DNA of 64,000 nt from Liolophura sinensis. Its lineage: Eukaryota; Mollusca; Polyplacophora; Chitonida; Chitonidae. Numbering within the stretch: the first letter of the stretch is position 1; every line of letters starts with the position of its first letter. The DNA is taken from assembly GCF_032854445.1 (NCBI RefSeq), contig NC_088295.1:27515385-27579384 (forward strand). The letters run 5' to 3'. The translations under genes were made by a program, and so were the position numbers. Of this stretch, positions 15,101 to 26,500 are shown piece by piece. A model generated the notes under the pieces. It was given only the letters and a program-made list of their open reading frames with translations, did not search any database and was not told the origin of the DNA.

Positions 15101-17377
15101 TTTATGACTGCCAGCTGAGGGACGTCTCTCAGCTGCACTTGGACTTCTTGCTACACTCTCTGGCCTTTCTGAAGCAGAGGCAGGTCTGGACAGCTGTTTT
15201 CTTGCTGCTGATGTTGGTCTTGAGCCAGCTGTAGACCCTAATATAAAGAGAAAGTTGAACACAAAAATTACACTCAGTAAAATAATAGTTTGGATATATA
15301 ATGATGATGTTCACTTGGTATAGTATGATGACATTTTTGAATTCAGCAGAATATAACAATTACTGAAATGCTCATTTATCACATTTTACAGTTTCGAATA
15401 AGTCACTATTCATCACCAAAAGGGGTCCACATGTCCTATATGGAAAAATCCTATGTAAATTCCTTCCATAATATGAACTCAGCTGACTTTATTAAAAAAG
15501 TAATTATTCAACAAATATAATAATTTTCAGCAATTTTTTTAGGATACAATAATATGATTGTTACTAAATTCAAAGGATTGGGTGTTATGTGTGTTTTAAG
15601 AATACTTCACTTCTGTGTCACTTTTTGTTATTTGGGAGTGGAACATGAGATTAAACAAAAGGAATTACCAATGTACCAGGTACTACAGTAACAGATACTA
15701 CAAAAAACTTATTTCCTGAAAACATGTCACTTTGTTTTCACCTTTAGCTGATGGTGGTCTTGATGAAGATGCTGGTTGTATATCCTCTTGACCAGCAGGT
15801 TCCATGTCTCCTGTATCAATCTGTAACAGATACACAAAGACATGGCATTAAGTCTGTTTCATTTAAAACACATATAATAAATATGTAATATGATGACAAA
15901 TATGAATCTGTATACTAATATGATCATGACTCATGAGAGACATCCCTAAGGCAAGATGATCTGATATTTACTGAAGTAAACAATAAAAATGTAGCACATT
16001 TACCAAAGTCATACCAGGGACCTTTGATGATGATGATGGCTTAAAGTAATTCTCACCTCCTGCAGTGCTTTCACTGTAACCTGTGAAACAACTTCACCAA
16101 CTGAAGCAGCTTTCTCTTCTTCTGGTTGTCCATCTGCTGTGCTTGCAGGCGGCAGACTGTAACATACACAAACAAAACATAACGACAGTGCTGTTATTAC
16201 TAGACATTTTGCTATAAAAAAACCCCCAAAAAACACAAGCACAACCGAACAAACAACATTCCTACACGGTGGGACAAAATGTACCTCCTTAATACCATTT
16301 AAAATAGGTATGAAAACAAACTGCCTGAATAAATCAATGCATAGATCATGCAACGTTTTACCCTTTATTCTTTACAGCAGCAATGGGTGGGCCTGAAGAC
16401 TGGAATGACAGACCAGGTTCATATAAAGACTGGGTCGACTACATAAAAATGACTAACACAGAGACTACTGCATGGGCATTTGTCTAGTCAACAGATTCAA
16501 ACAGAGCAAATATCAAGCTATGAAGAAATATCTTTTGTAGTTGCAAATATGTAAATCGGACTCAGTGAGGCAGCAATGCGAGTAACAATGTGAAATGCAT
16601 TCTAATGTGTTGCTGTCGCCAAAGAAGCATATTTTTCAGGCGATTTCTTCAAATAAAATCCACAACTGTCACTGGTGCTTGTACGTTCTACACTGTACAT
16701 GCAGCCAAGGGAAATTTTCATTTTATGCAAGGTACCAGACTAAAACATTCTGCTTCACAGAGACAGAGCATAATATCCAATGACATATTAGAAACCATTT
16801 CACACTGTAACTTTTGTGGCTGCACGACATGAATTAGAGTTATATGTTTGCAACTTTTTGCACGATTGTAAAGTTAGTAATTTTTTCTCCATGTCGTTTT
16901 CAGTGGTCACCCTTCAGTGTGGTTTTAAAAGCTGTAATCTCTTGTGATTCAAAGCAAACTTCACTATCAAGCTAAGCCTAAATGCAGTCAGAACTGACAG
17001 TATTTATCAGAATGGTATTGTAACCTTAGGAGTTCACAAACCAGGTGGCTAATCGATGTTAAAGGTATTACAGCTTCAGAGAGCCACAGATGACTTCAGC
17101 CATCTTAGCTTGAGCTGTGTTTTACTATTAAATGGAATAAACACAAAGTCAACTCTTACTATAAGAGGAAAAAAGAAACAGAAACAGCAACAACATAGCT
17201 AAAACAGAAGAATGTTATTTTACGGATAAACGTTAAAATCCTGAATGCTGTACATATGCACGAGCCGTAAATACATAAAAGTTGTCTTACTTTTCTGCAG
17301 ATTGGTCCATCTTAGAGGGTAAATGTCGAAAAAATGAAAAGGAGCAATGGACTTTACCTTTCGTTTTGGTCGGCCAT
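3182..17377 (-). CDS. CCDC40: CCDC40, coiled-coil domain protein of motile cilia (complete, 22 coding exons)
   Basis: CCDC40 works with CCDC39 as the 96-nm axonemal ruler needed to place inner dynein arms and the nexin-dynein regulatory complex in motile cilia. The spliced protein (about 1190 aa; human 1142) matches the family along its whole core: [97 protein letters not shown] and a C-terminal [17 protein letters not shown]. Exons 5' to 3': 17358-17377, 16057-16156, 15742-15820, 14764-15237, 14050-14091, 13329-13379, 12895-13121, 12480-12563, 12014-12233, 11470-11627, 11087-11227, 10485-10588, 9955-10198, 9091-9273, 8476-8721, 8008-8221, 6945-7114, 6396-6487, 5172-5360, 4670-4790, 3992-4150, 3182-3436. 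Every junction has GT/AG and phases sum to a clean frame. The core is almost entirely coiled coil. The start in exon 1 (MADQNE) is joined to exon 2; an alternative first exon lies at 17291-17310. It is divergent to TBC1D16. Confidence 0.96.
5580..5945. repeat. Diverged tandem duplication in a CCDC40 intron (period about 187 bp)
   Basis: Two copies, starting at about 5580 and 5767, share blocks such as ctaaaga(c/t)tggcaac(c/t)cagg and ctgaacagccttaattc. They lie in the intron between the exons at 6396-6487 and 5172-5360. Confidence 0.8.
12895..13121 (-). CDS. CCDC40: CCDC40 acidic exon leading into the conserved core
   Basis: The exon encodes about 75 residues dominated by D, E and G and ends VVLDPNH, joining in phase 0 to PLMKRFQ in the next exon. 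LDP(N/D)HPLMKRFQ is the beginning of the conserved CCDC40 core in animals. An acidic segment in this place is also typical of vertebrate CCDC40. Confidence 0.92.
13329..13379 (-). CDS. CCDC40: CCDC40 cassette exon 6 (Gln-rich, 17 codons)
   Basis: This exon reads [17 protein letters not shown] with a ctgtag acceptor and gtaaac donor, phase 1-1. It is a paralogue of the cassette exon at 14050-14091 and lies just before the acidic exon. Confidence 0.75.
13745..13773 (-). pseudogene. Dead third copy of the CCDC40 cassette exon
   Basis: The acceptor (gattctatag) and the first nine codons (DTKEPQPEQ) are preserved, but the copy then runs into TAA and the donor present in its sister exons (caag/gtaa) is replaced by AT-rich sequence. 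Flanking intron sequence also matches both sister copies. Confidence 0.7.
14050..14091 (-). CDS. CCDC40: CCDC40 cassette exon 5 (Gln-rich, 14 codons)
   Basis: This exon reads [14 protein letters not shown] and is flanked by tctatag and gtaagt. It is phase 1-1 and so skippable. It is one of three related copies; the others are at 13329-13379 and 13745-13773, and intron sequence on both sides is shared between copies. Confidence 0.75.
14373..14633 (-). mobile_element. tRNA-derived SINE, near full length, in a CCDC40 intron
   Basis: Reverse-oriented copy: tail side ttatttgactggtgtttaac, central ggccagctttatggtgggag, and the tRNA-like head ending aggccatggaggcccc. It belongs to the same family as the plus copy at 23180. 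Confidence 0.9.
14764..15237 (-). CDS. CCDC40: CCDC40 exon 4: disordered Ser/Arg/Pro/Ala repeat region
   Basis: One 474-bp exon encodes about 158 residues with a recurring R-P-x-S-A pattern (for example SRPTSA, SRPASA, SRPGSA, GRPQSA, SRPTSA). It has no predicted globular character and is strongly basic, in contrast to the acidic exon at 12895-13121. Splice phase is 1 at both ends, so the exon could be skipped without changing the frame. I know of no equivalent in the vertebrate CCDC40 N-terminus, which is mainly acidic. Confidence 0.85.
17291..17310 (-). CDS. CCDC40: Alternative first coding exon of CCDC40 (MDQSAE)
   Basis: A 20-nt segment begins with ATG and ends at a GTAAGAC donor, with a possible ctctaag acceptor directly before it. 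Joined to the exon at 16156 it reads MDQSAE-NLPPAS in the correct frame. The upstream exon at 17358-17377, also 20 nt and phase 2, reads MADQNE-SLPPAS when joined to the same exon. Including both would shift the frame for the first ATG, so they look like mutually exclusive starts. Which one is used cannot be told from the sequence. Confidence 0.5.
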
Positions 17378-17529
17378 GATGTATTTTGTTGCTATGGACT
17401 GTAAGGATCGTGACGTCACGGAGTTTCTAGATCAAGGGAGTTAAGCAGGATGTTTTTGCTTAAAGTGCACATTCAGGGGAGACTACTTTGAGTATCGATC
17501 GTCAGATTTTGACAGCACATAAATTCAAG
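17378..17529. promoter_or_regulatory. Divergent CCDC40 / TBC1D16 promoter interval
   Basis: Only about 150 bp separates the first CCDC40 ATG (17377, minus) from the first ATG of the plus-strand transcript (17530). It holds a perfect CRE palindrome TGACGTCA at 17411-17418. On the minus strand 17388-17401 reads CAGTCCATAGCAAC, whose second half (AGCAAC) fits the RFX X-box half site RGYAAC. X-boxes are usual in motile-cilia genes. Promoter activity itself is inferred. Confidence 0.6.
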
Positions 17530-17545
17530 ATGGCTACGAGAAATG
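17530..17545 (+). other. Upstream ORF in the first exon of TBC1D16
   Basis: ATGGCTACGAGAAATG ends at a GTAAGACC donor. Spliced to the acceptor at 18567 it gives a 10-codon upstream ORF ending at TGA; spliced to the alternative acceptor at 18536 it gives one of about 45 codons. Neither is in frame with the main start at 18752, so it could reduce translation. Confidence 0.45.
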
Positions 17546-20500
17546 GTAAGACCCAAGAAAAATACCTCGCAGATTTTGATTTCATTGTAGTTAACCCAAC
17601 TTGTTTTTGTTTTAAGTGTCAAATACTATACCCTGTAGTCATTTGTCTGCCTTAGTTCAGTGTATTCTTCTCACACTTGTGGTTTTAAGAACCATGGGCA
17701 CACTTCTGTTCATGACGTGAACGGTGAAGAGGTTTGTTTTGTGAGTCCAGTATAATAGTATAAATAGGGCTTAAAGGTGTAATCTGCAAGACTAGGTGAT
17801 CATTACATGTGAACAATGAAATTCGCAAAGCTTATGACAATATTATTATTTTCATAGGTGTGATTTGTATATGTATTTCAGCTCATATGATATGTCTTAG
17901 TTTAAGTACAAATGTAATGATATTTATTTGTAATCTCGACCAGCACAAATTTTTATTTATTTATTTATTTTTTTCTTGCTCTAAATAATGCAGGAATGGC
18001 ATGTCATCTTTTGTGAACAAATTGCTTGTGTGAATTTAGTGATAGTCAAATTTGTCAATTCTTTTGAGATAAAATGGACAAGCAAAGCTTTACCATCATT
18101 TGTTTAGAAACTGAATTATCATTCAAATAGACAAAGGGGGGCTATTTCTGGATCCTTTCTTCAGCGATGTTGCTTGACAACATTAATGCACATGAGTTTT
18201 CTTAACAGTTCTAGATCATGTAAAGGGAAAAAACTTTATATATAAAGTATTTATTGCAATTCTGTTAAAATCCAAGTTAACTGAAGATTTCCCATCACAA
18301 GATTTTTTTAATGGTTACGGTACCGGTACTGTATTGAATAAGTACATCGTGTATGTTTATTTGCAAGGATGTTAAACATATTTCTTGAGTTATGGTACAA
18401 CGTAAAACACCAATCAAATAAATAAATACGATAAAGTAATACATTTTTATATTACAGATGATATTCAGTGATAAGTTAATTTCTTTCTTTGTCTGTATCA
18501 GATGAGGAGAATTTCAATATTTGTTTGTTTTTCAGAAATAAATAATCAACATCTATTTATTTTCAGTGGATCTTGTTCTATGATAGTGTGTGAAGAAATG
18601 GAGATCTTTCCCAATGTGGCAAAAATGAAAATATTGTGGGTGGCATCACGTTGGAGTTGAACTTTATCAATGGTCTGATAACTCGGATTATGACATGTTT
18701 CTAACGCTGTCAGAAAGCCCTTGCCATTCACAAGACTCTTATGACAAAACCATGTCGTTCAGCACACTATTTAAGAAAGCGTCAAACTTTCTGGGGTTGG
18801 CGAGTCCAGATCAGTTAAAACCACCCCCTCTGGATGGTGAGATTATCTATTGTAAGAATAACGTGTGTGTTCACCCGCCAGCACCACTCACCCTGGATGT
18901 TGCCCACTACCCTGGCTACCTGACACTGAAGTCGCAGAATGATGAGGTGAGAATCTGATGTTCTCATTAGTCTCAAGCTTATTAAATGGAATTTTTTGCA
19001 CAGTTAAACTACAATGGATTTACTCTGAACAGTGATAAGTCCAGTATCAAGTTTTGTTCAAGGATTGTAAGCCTTGCGCGTTCAAGCTGAAGGAGTTTAT
19101 TTTCCATAATTTTCCCATATAAATCTCTTTGTCATGTTATTGTTGACATTTCATGCAGTTTTATTCCCCCTGTAAACATGTTGTTTCATTCAGACAAGTT
19201 GTAAGTGCGGATGTAACCCCTCAATCAATCAAGTAAGCAGGCAAACAGACAATCTATATGTGCCTGAAATAGTTTTCTCAAAACTCCCAGCATTATTTTC
19301 TATGTACATTGTAACAGTTGGAGATTATCTTAAAAATATGTGTTCAAAACAGAAGATATTTTGTTTTCTCAATCATGACTGTTTACAGATGTCTGGTCCA
19401 ACTCTCATTTTAACCTGGATACCAAATACATCACTTAAACGGAACCCTAGCAGTATAGAAAACAGTCCTAACAGATCTCGCAGGAATAGTCCGCGAGCAA
19501 GCCCGAGGAAGCATGCCCGTCAAGAGTTCGCCAAAGCTGACCAAATTGTGTCCTCCCCTAGTGTCAGCATGTCCCCACGGGGGTCAACCGTGTCCAGCTG
19601 CAGTGAGGTGATGACCGGCTCTGTGGGAGGCACATCTTCTGCGCAAGCTGCAGCTGCCGCCAGCCATGACGATACACTGTCCACTACAAGCTCAGAGACA
19701 TCTGTATCCACAAGCCTGCGGGACGAACGACAAAGCTGTGAGAGTGTTGAACAAGGCGATGACAAAAGCTCCAGGTTGAGTTCCAGCTGTAGGTCTCAGT
19801 GCGACTCTGGCATAGGTGCAGATGAGATAGCTCAGCTCATCATACAGAATAATGAAAAAGGTGGGTTCTCTGCTGGCAAAGTACAAGGGGTCGGAGTCAA
19901 TGTTAATAATCTGAACTCTGCTAAAGAGGTTAACCTGAAACATGACCATGGTAGGATCCTGGATCACACAACGAAAGACAGGGACGGGGAGAACAGCCCG
20001 TCAAGCGACAGCGATGGTTTGACAGCCGAGGAACAACTTGCAGCGCTGCTACAGAGGAACAAGCTGGAGGACAAGGTGAGAGAACGGAAGAGCTCCAAGT
20101 GCTCAGTCAGCATAGAGATGGAAGGAGACAAGCTTGTGGTGGTCACTCAAGAATTAGAGGGACAGACTGAGATTAAGCCAGAAGACACGGATGTTAACAT
20201 CAATCCTGAGAGCCTGAGAGATGACACAGCTAGCCTTCAGTCCACTGACCTTGACTGCCCAAGTGTAAGTTCTGACTCCACAGACCAGAGCCCTGCAGGG
20301 GAACACTATCAAGCAATACTCGGGGAACTGAAGGCCACCGCTACCCATCCTGCCAAACTGACACCACAAGACACAGACCCTAACAATAGCTCTCCTGACC
20401 AGGGGACCAGTAAACTTGACCAAGGGGAGGCAACTCCAGTGACAGGCAGCTCCAGCCAAAGTAGCTCTTCTAAGGCTACACCTAAAGCCACACCTAATCT

Positions 20501-23500
20501 GTCTCTAGACCTTAAGAACACAACAGCCCCGTCCAGCAGTGGGTGTACACCCACGCCTGACATCTCGGTGACACGCTACAGAATGTCCTCTTCCTCCTCC
20601 ACGACGACCTCAGGCCCTGACTCCTCCCCTCCCTCCCCTTTTTCTTCCCCGGAGCACAGCACAGGTAACTCACCTATGTTCCTCTGTCCTGACACCCCTT
20701 CAGAGTGCAGCTCCCTATCTGCGGATGTCTCTCACAATCTCACCTTTCCTGATAACTCCATCAACTATTCCAAAGACAGAAGAGAGAGAAGAACTGCTAG
20801 GGATCAAGTCTGCGGCGTGTTCTCTGTCAACCTCAGTAAGTAACAGTTTGAAAGGTAAAGAAAACTCCAACATTGAAGGTAAAGACCCCTGAACATTAAA
20901 GTAGGCATCGCTAAGTAGACCACTTAAAAACATACATAAATATGCTTTCATTCATTTTTTTTAGATTTTGTGAAAAGAGTTAAGTAATCAAGTAGTATTC
21001 CAGAAATGTTCTAAAAATATTTTAAAAATTCTACACCCCTTATCAAAATAACTGGCATACTATTGTCAGTACCTACCACTCACCCTGACAAGTTAGCCAC
21101 AGTCTCCTGCCCAACACGTACACATTGTGACACAGGCAGCCGTTCTCAGTTCCCTGCTCATTAATGTGTGGTCCAAAATGCACCTGTTTAACACTCAAAC
21201 TAACTGCAAAACCCAATTTATATCTGTCCATCCACTAAAAGAAACCACACTGACAATCGACAGCTAATAAGTTTTCTGATGTGACAGCCAATCATCACGT
21301 GACGCTTTCAGCGCTATTGATTGGCCAAGTTCATATGGGCTTCTACAGCATGACTACTCAGAGTGAATTATCCGTCAGTGCCATATCCTCAATACTGAAC
21401 TTTATCTTCTCGTGGCTTTGAATTTTTTACATACATGTATTTTTCTGTGATAACTGTGTATATATGTGTATATATAGTGGCAGACTTTAAGTTCACTTTA
21501 ATAACAAGATCAAGAACACAATCCGTCTCCTCAACAACAACGTAGTCTTCACATGGAGCTCCTTACCACTGTATATCTAAAATTTTGTGTTGTTACGTTA
21601 AACTTATATGCTATTCCATGTATGTGTTCCCTTGCAGACTGCCTTAAGATGAGATATAATGGTTTTGTTCCCAGGTCAGATGCGATCACTGCGGCTGTTT
21701 TACAGTGACAAGGAGTGCACACGAGGTCAGGTGGTGATTGCCAGCAGAGAGAGCCAGTACAAGATCCTACATTTCCACCATGGAGGCCTGGACAGGCTGG
21801 CAGAGATATTTCAGGACTGGAGTCTGTTTGCCCAGGATCAGGATAAGGTCAGGCAGGGTATATAATGTAGAACAACACTGATAATCCACCAGTTTAGTTT
21901 GGACTAGTAAAACTTGGTTTACTGTAAGTCTTCAACCTTTTCACATGTTTGCTAGGTGTTTGCTAGGATTCATGCATATTCTGAAAGCATTATTCTGTGT
22001 TGACTGAAAAAATATTCTTTTTGTGAAGCCCTGAAAGTGGTCAATCCAACAAATGTTGTTTTATTTCCAAAATCAAATTAAAAATGTGCATAAATTGCGC
22101 TGAAAGTTGCTCCTTCGTCTGCGAAAAGGTGAGGAATGAAGGTAATTAGTTTAGAAAAAATAGAGGAAAATAGAGAATGGACTGGCAAAAGATTCAAATG
22201 AGGTGTTTTGGAATGCCACTTTTAAACAAACTGCATGGTCATATCAAAGCTCTGACCCTAATGCATTTTGTAACATACACATACATGTACTGAAACTCTG
22301 AGGCCATGTTATCAAAACTTTTGTATGCAATATTTCTCATGACTTTTTGCGTAAAAGGAGTCTCAGTTATACTGCCATAAGGCGATATTATGAAATATGC
22401 TCTTTTATGGCCACATTTTCTTCATTTTGTAGGGCAGAATAGACTTTAACGCCTTTGTCTTGGTGTTTGTTGTGTAACCTGATACCGCTGAACCCTGAGT
22501 CAAACCCTGAGAATGCACATATCAGGCTACGCAGGGGTGTTAAACCTTTAAGTACGTCACAGTTCCAACCCTAACTTACATGTACATGTCATCTTGTACA
22601 TGTAGTCCCTCTCTGTTACAATGATCCCTGTCTGACCTGATTCTATCTTTTGTGCTTGCAATCATCAGAAGAGGGATGGGGAATCCCCATATCGACAGTT
22701 CCTGATAGTGCGCCCTCAGATCACAGATGACCAGTGTCACCCTGAGGAGGGACTGTTTGAGATGGTCACTGAGGACATGTGGAGGACACACATGAATGAA
22801 CAGGGGCAGATTGAGGATGTCTTCCAACTGAGGAAGGTACGGCCATTGTTTGTAACTGTTTAAGGCCACTTCGGCAGTATTTCAGACATATCACGGCGAA
22901 ATCCTGTATAAAGAAAGTATGAAGATATGAGTGCTGTTTTTGACAATGAAAAATACTGTATACCACTGGATACTTTGTTATGTAAAAATGCACCTTAAGA
23001 AGCACAAAAAGGCCAAAGAATAATACATTTGATGCCAAAACTTATTTCTTTGATAAAAAACAAATCAAACTTCACAAAAACCCCTTATGTAACCCTGTAA
23101 GGTGGATGGTCAAATCAGAATCAAGCAAAATGTGTCACTTGAACAATGGATATATGTTGATATCTGCTGACAGACGATAGGGGGCCTCCGTGGCTCAGTC
23201 GGTTAGCGCAGCGCAGTGACCCAGGAGCCTCTCACCAATGTGGTCGCTGTGAGTTCAAGTCCAGCTCATACTGGCTTCCTCTCCATTCATAAGTGGGAAG
23301 GTCTGCCAGCAACCTGCGAATGGTCATGGATTTCCCCTGGGCTCTGACCAGTTTTCTCCCACCATAATGCTGGCCGCCGTTGTATAAGTGAAATATTCTT
23401 GAGTACAGCGTAAAACACCAATCAAATAAATAAATAAATAAATCAACAGATGATATTATTTTTAGTTCATTGCTATCTGATGCTCACAGTTTTGAGGTAC

Positions 23501-26500
23501 TTGAGTATAACTTCTTAGTTCATAAACATTTATGTTACAGTAATAGACATTTCTGTGTTTTTAATTGAACTGCATTTGATGAACATTGTCTGGCATGAAA
23601 ATGTGTGTATTTTTTCAAACCAGTTGATGACATGGTAGTGTCATATTATGGTTGTAAAGTTAGCTCCTGTGTGTCTGTCCTTAGGCCATATTTTTCGGAG
23701 GGCTGGATGCTTCTATCAGACAGGAGGCCTGGCCATTCCTTTTACAGTATTATCCCTTCTCTTCCACATTTGAGGAAAGAGAGGTCATCCGCAACGACAA
23801 GTACATAGAGTACCAAAATATTCGAAAACAGAGGTAATTAATCTGCTGTCGTGTTGGAAAACTTTACAAAGAGTACCAAAATATATTTTTAAAAAAGTTG
23901 CAAGAAAGAGAAAAACATAGAAAACCAAAGTATATGAAAAAATGATGTACATGTAATAAGGCTTGCATAAATTTGTAGAAGTAAATTTGTTAAAGTAAAT
24001 TTTCTTTTTTGCCCCATGTGTACTTTATCCTTTAACACTTAGCAATCCAAGTGGGTGGAATGAAAAGAATGTATCAGAACTCATGCCTGAATCTGACATT
24101 TCTTTTTCTAGGCATAAATCCATTGAGTTGGTTTCAGTGAACAAGTCTTTTGATGGTAGTAGCCAGTGTTTTGATCCATGATGTAAACTTACCTTTGATT
24201 AGCCCTGGATTTTTTAGTTGTTTAACACAACATTTATTATAGTCACCCTGTCAAAGTAGCTCAGATGAACTTGGCTTCAGAAACAAGTGGGGTTTGTCAT
24301 TTTCGAAAGTTTGTTACTGGGATATTCAAGATAAATCTTAAAGTATTAGTTTTGATGCAGGTATGTGAATGGTTTTGTAGGGAGTCCATGTCAGAAGAAG
24401 AGATGAAGGTATTCTGGAGGACAATACAGTGTACAGTGGAGAAAGATGTGGTCAGAACTGATAGAAGTCACCCATACTTCAGAGGGGAAGATAACCCAAA
24501 CATAGAGGTGCTCAAGTAAGTCCAGACAAGAGTTCAGTCCCCTTAACATTTAAGATCAGAAGAAGGGACAACAGTATTGGTATGTCAGTTTCTGCATAAT
24601 TTGAAAAAAAAAAAGGGCGTATGGAAAACTTGTTTGAAAGGCAGCAGTATAAACAACTACCTCTTGACCCATAGTATTATATGTTTGAGTCCAGCTTTTG
24701 CATGAGAGTTTGTATCTTTACATCGAAAGGTTGGTCAGATATATGCAGAAGTAGGCTGGTTTCCTCAGGTGTCAACTAAGTGTGGCCTAAAACTATTTCC
24801 CACATATATAGATAAAATTATTAAAGAAAAAAAGAGAGTTTCATATTTAATTTTAGGGAAGCACTGAAATATTGTACACTGTGTAGGCCGGCATCTTCAT
24901 AACAGCAGAAAATGACCCATTAAATGCTGTACAGTTAATGTTGTGATTGCATATGTTGATCTAAAGCTGCTGGTTTGACAGGAACATTTTGCTGAACTAT
25001 GCTGTGGCTCACCCTAACATGGGCTACACCCAGGGGATGTCTGACCTGCTGGCCCCCGTCCTGGCTGAAATACAACATGAGGCAGGGGCATATTGGTGTT
25101 TTGTGGGCCTCATGCAGAGAACCATCTTCTTCAGTTCTCCGAGAGATACAGACATGGACAAGCAATTGGTCAGTTCACAGCCAGACGCCGCTTCTAAAAA
25201 CCTGTTGCAACACTTTGTCAAGCTCATTTACCTTGGTGATGTGTCTCTTCATTGTATGTGGTGATGGATGTTGCACCAGACGCAGTTTGCGACTGCTTCA
25301 TAAAACAGGCCCCACAACTCACTGTTTATGTGCTATCAGTAAGACTCTTTAAGGGGCTTTGCTGGCTCAGATTTTTGTAGCAGCTTTGGCTTGTTGCAGC
25401 TATCAGACCCTTGACCAAGGGGGTTGAGAGTTCAAATCCAGCTCTTTACTGCTTTGTCTGTATATTTAAGTTAAGATGTTTGTGGGGTACCTGACAAAGG
25501 TTGGTAGTTTACTCTCATCTCTCTGGTAACCGCCATCATATAGGTGAAACATTCTTGGATATGGCCTTGAATAACAATCAGATAATGATTATACAGACTG
25601 ATCATTAGTTCTGAGATTTATACTTTTCATTGTCACATAGTCACTGACTTTTAAAAAATATTTCAGAACCATCTGAGAGAGCTGCTGAAAGTAATGCTAC
25701 CAAAATTTTACCAACATCTTGAAAAGCTAGGTCAAGACGCTATGGAGCTGCTGTTTTGTCACAGGTATGTTGTTAACAAATCTTTGTTGTAAGTACCTGT
25801 ATCCCGTAAATGTGACCCAGAACATGGGATAAAGGGGGTGGGATAAATGTTGTATCCCATTTTCCGTCAACATTGTTCATGGCCAATTGATTGGCTCATG
25901 ACTGTTCATTCATATATATCAGCCAATCAAAAGCCACACACACGCTAAACTTTGTTTCACTGTATCAATTTATCTTCTGCATTGAGTGCAACGTCCACGA
26001 TATGTTGACCGTATAGCCAAGTCGACTCTAATTGTTACATAAGAAGGATGTTGCTGTCAAAGTTTTTGATTGTACTTGTCTATGTTATGTTTAGGTGCAT
26101 TTAAGCTGGCGTCCTCACACATATAGACATGCATGCTACACACCCATGACTCCTCGAGGTCTTCTTTTGATAATCACGTTCATAAGTTAAAAAAAGTTAT
26201 CTGCTACTCAGGTTTAACTGTGTAGATGATAATGTAAAAATTTCAAACTACCCTGTGTTTTGTCTTACTCTATGTTGACAGATTCTTTGTGAAATCGCTT
26301 TGATTTTTTCTGCCTGTGCTGCGTAAACTTATATTTATTGTGATTTGTAGGTGGATTTTGCTATGTTTCAAGCGCGAGTTTCCAGAGGCAGATGCACTGC
26401 GGATGTGGGAGTCCTGCTGGGCTCACTACCAGACTGACTACTTCCACTTGTTTCTCTGTGTGGCTATCATTGCTATATACGGAGATGACATCATAGAGCA

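Noticed and set aside
19520-20563. Several antisense ORFs over the TBC1D16 linker exon
   Set aside because: Mirror images of a real GC-richer coding exon.
21659-21865. TBC1D16 exon 4 continuing to the stop at 21865
   Set aside because: The GTCAGG donor at 21848 joins in phase 0 to the exon at 22669; the other possible donor would break the frame.
23180-23262. tRNA gene
   Set aside because: A and B boxes are present but the cloverleaf does not close and the sequence continues into SINE body and tail.
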